Shown here piece by piece: positions 62,226-64,000 of a stretch of 64,000 nucleotides of DNA. The position numbers and the translations under genes were made by a program. The stretch is from contig NZ_CP051630.1 in assembly GCF_012848855.1 (NCBI RefSeq), forward strand, positions 3,079,501 to 3,143,500. The letters run 5' to 3'. The notes beneath the pieces were generated by a model that was not told the origin of the DNA, did no database searches, and was given only the letters and a program-made list of their open reading frames with translations. The stretch's first letter is position 1. Each line of letters starts with the position of its first letter. Origin of the DNA: Pyruvatibacter mobilis (GTDB lineage Bacteria; Pseudomonadota; Alphaproteobacteria; CGMCC-115125).

Positions 62226-63632
62226 ATGTCCGGCCCCCGCACAATGTATGACAAAATCTGGGACGACCATGTTGTCGAGACCCGTGAAGACGGGACCAGC
62301 CTGCTCTACATTGACCGGCATCTCGTGCACGAAGTGACGAGCCCGCAGGCCTTTGAAGGTCTGCGCATGGCCGGCCGCCAGGTGCGCCGTCCGGAAAAGA
62401 CGCTGGCCGTGGCCGATCACAACGTGCCCACGTCCGACCGCGCCGGCGGTATCGCTGACGAGGAAAGCCGCATTCAGGTCGAGACGCTCGAAGCCAACAC
62501 CAAGGAGTTTGGCGTCGAGTATCTGCCGATGATGGATATCCGTCAGGGCATCGTGCACATCGTCGGGCCGGAGCAGGGTTTCACCCTGCCGGGCACCACC
62601 ATCGTCTGCGGTGACAGCCACACCTCCACCCATGGCGCGTTCGGCGCCCTGGCGCACGGCATCGGCACGTCCGAAGTTGAGCATGTGCTGGCGACGCAGA
62701 CGCTGATCCAGAAGAAGGCGAAGAACTTCCGCGTCAATGTGGAAGGCACGCTGCCGGAAGGGCTCACCGCCAAGGACATCGTGCTGGCGATCATCGGCGA
62801 GATCGGTACGGCCGGCGGTACGGGCTATGTCATCGAATATGCCGGTGAAGCCATTCGCGCGCTCTCCATGGAAGGCCGTATGACCGTCTGTAACATGACG
62901 ATCGAAGGCGGTGCCCGCGCTGGGCTGATCGCGCCGGACGATGTGACCTACGATTATCTCAAGGGCCGCCCGCGCGCGCCCAAGGGTGGGGCGTGGGAAG
63001 CAGCGGAAGCCTATTGGCGCACGCTGCCGTCCGATGAGGGCGCCAAGTTCGATCGCGAGATCACCATCGACGTCAACAACATGACGCCGATCGTCACCTG
63101 GGGCACCAGCCCGCAGGATGTTGTGGCCGTCACCGGCATGACGCCGGACCCGGCCAAGATCGACGATCCGGACAAGGCCCGCGCCGTGCAGCGCGCGCTC
63201 GACTATATGGGTCTTGATGCCAACACCAAGATGACCGACGTCGCCGTCGACACGGTCTTCATCGGCTCCTGCACCAATGGCCGCATCGAGGATCTGCGCG
63301 CCGTCGCCGACGTGGCCAAGGGCCGCAAGGTGAAGGAAGGCATCCGCACGCTCGTCGTGCCGGGCTCAGGCCTCGTCAAGGAGCAGGCGGAGGCCGAAGG
63401 CATCGACAAGGTGCTGATCGAAGCGGGCTTTGACTGGCGTGAGCCGGGCTGTTCCATGTGCCTTGCCATGAACGCCGACAAGCTGGCCCCGGGTGAGCGC
63501 TGCGCCTCCACCTCCAACCGCAACTTCGAAGGCCGCCAGGGCCGCGGCGGCCGCACACACCTCGTGTCCCCCGCCATGGCCGCCGCCGCGGCCATCGCCG
63601 GGCATTTCGTTGACGTGCGCGACCTCGACTAA
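62226..63632 (+). CDS. leuC: 3-isopropylmalate dehydratase large subunit
   Basis: A 468-residue aconitase-family protein that, with LeuD, isomerises 2- to 3-isopropylmalate in leucine biosynthesis. Iron-sulfur cysteines are in [13 protein letters not shown] and [11 protein letters not shown]. Start [16 protein letters not shown] is standard. leuD follows after 12 bp. Confidence 0.98.
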   Translation: MSGPRTMYDKIWDDHVVETREDGTSLLYIDRHLVHEVTSPQAFEGLRMAGRQVRRPEKTLAVADHNVPTSDRAGGIADEESRIQVETLEANTKEFGVEYLPMMDIRQGIVHIVGPEQGFTLPGTTIVCGDSHTSTHGAFGALAHGIGTSEVEHVLATQTLIQKKAKNFRVNVEGTLPEGLTAKDIVLAIIGEIGTAGGTGYVIEYAGEAIRALSMEGRMTVCNMTIEGGARAGLIAPDDVTYDYLKGRPRAPKGGAWEAAEAYWRTLPSDEGAKFDREITIDVNNMTPIVTWGTSPQDVVAVTGMTPDPAKIDDPDKARAVQRALDYMGLDANTKMTDVAVDTVFIGSCTNGRIEDLRAVADVAKGRKVKEGIRTLVVPGSGLVKEQAEAEGIDKVLIEAGFDWREPGCSMCLAMNADKLAPGERCASTSNRNFEGRQGRGGRTHLVSPAMAAAAAIAGHFVDVRDLD

Positions 63633-63644
63633 GGGAACAGCAAG

Positions 63645-64000
63645 ATGGATAAATTCGACAAGCTGACGGGTGTTGCGGCGCCGATGCCGATCCTCAACAT
63701 CGACACCGACATGATCATCCCCAAGCAGTTCCTCAAGACGATCAAGCGGACGGGGCTGGGTGTGCATCTGTTCGACGAGATGCGCTACAAGGATGACGGG
63801 TCCGAGGTCGAGGACTTCGTGCTGAACCAGCCGGCCTATCGCGATGCCAAGATCATCGTGGCGGGCGACAATTTCGGCTGCGGCTCCTCGCGCGAGCATG
63901 CGCCCTGGGCGCTGCTTGATTTCGGCATCCGCTGCGTGATCTCCACCTCGTTTGCCGACATCTTCTACAACAACTGCTTCCAGAACGGCATTCTGCCCAT
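63645..64000 (+). CDS. leuD: 3-isopropylmalate dehydratase small subunit (3' end outside window)
   Basis: The first 118 residues of LeuD are visible of about 200. Family blocks [18 protein letters not shown] and [18 protein letters not shown] are present. Cut by the right edge. Confidence 0.97.
   Translation, partial: MDKFDKLTGVAAPMPILNIDTDMIIPKQFLKTIKRTGLGVHLFDEMRYKDDGSEVEDFVLNQPAYRDAKIIVAGDNFGCGSSREHAPWALLDFGIRCVISTSFADIFYNNCFQNGILP

Overview
The window is GC-rich chromosomal DNA of an alphaproteobacterium. Evidence: families that are largely or typically alphaproteobacterial (DUF2794, DUF3422, invasion-associated locus B, DUF1223, an RpoE/ChrR-type sigma and cupin anti-sigma pair) and gene orders common in that class (dapF-mtaB-ftsY-yciB; ffh-rpsP-rimM-trmD-rplS-leuC-leuD; DUF1223-acnA next to ccmABCDG). 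A Rhizobiales- or Parvibaculales-like genome is my guess, but genus cannot be read from the sequence alone. I saw no tRNA, rRNA, CRISPR array, transposase or prophage gene.

0-13 kb: argG (cut by the window start), a MAPEG protein divergent from a LysR regulator, a phytanoyl-CoA dioxygenase/TetR pair behind a perfect palindrome, a second TetR gene divergent from a VOC protein with two matching 21-bp operators between them, DUF3422, rlmN, an IalB-like exported protein, an ECF sigma factor with a ChrR-like anti-sigma that has lost its N-terminal zinc ligands, a SpoU-type RNA methyltransferase that overlaps it tail to tail, a DUF2141 protein and a quinone oxidoreductase.

13-28 kb: a membrane-anchored SGNH protein lacking its catalytic residues, two translationally coupled DMT exporters, YkvA-like, an HSD10-like SDR, a VOC protein, a MarR/methyltransferase divergent pair, phhB, a zincin, thpR, an aldo/keto reductase, tesA divergent from an ABC exporter (YbbA/YbbP type), a PaaI-like thioesterase and a Bax-inhibitor-1 protein.

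28-46 kb: an HBM-type chemoreceptor, a Kef-type antiporter, DUF2794, a four-gene GldA/GldF/GldG/DUF4340 ABC operon, DUF1223, acnA (TTG start, lysine-rich N-terminus), a crotonase and the cytochrome c maturation genes ccmABCDG.

46-64 kb: a MarR regulator carrying a histone-H1-like Lys/Ala tail, NUDIX, DUF2332, a GIY-YIG gene bracketed by 106-bp direct repeats, the yciB-ftsY-mtaB-dapF block, an accessory stretch (PIG-L deacetylase with DUF2804, two unknown proteins, a small lipoprotein), then the ffh-ribosomal-leuCD operon running off the right edge.

Most of the window is housekeeping and metabolic core. The less ordinary material is in the regulators (degenerate ChrR, MarR-H1 fusion, clear TetR operators), the SGNH pseudoenzyme, the palindromic repeat family around the GIY-YIG gene, and two structure-rich gaps of about 0.7 kb. 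I found no obvious multi-gene novel defence or biosynthetic system.
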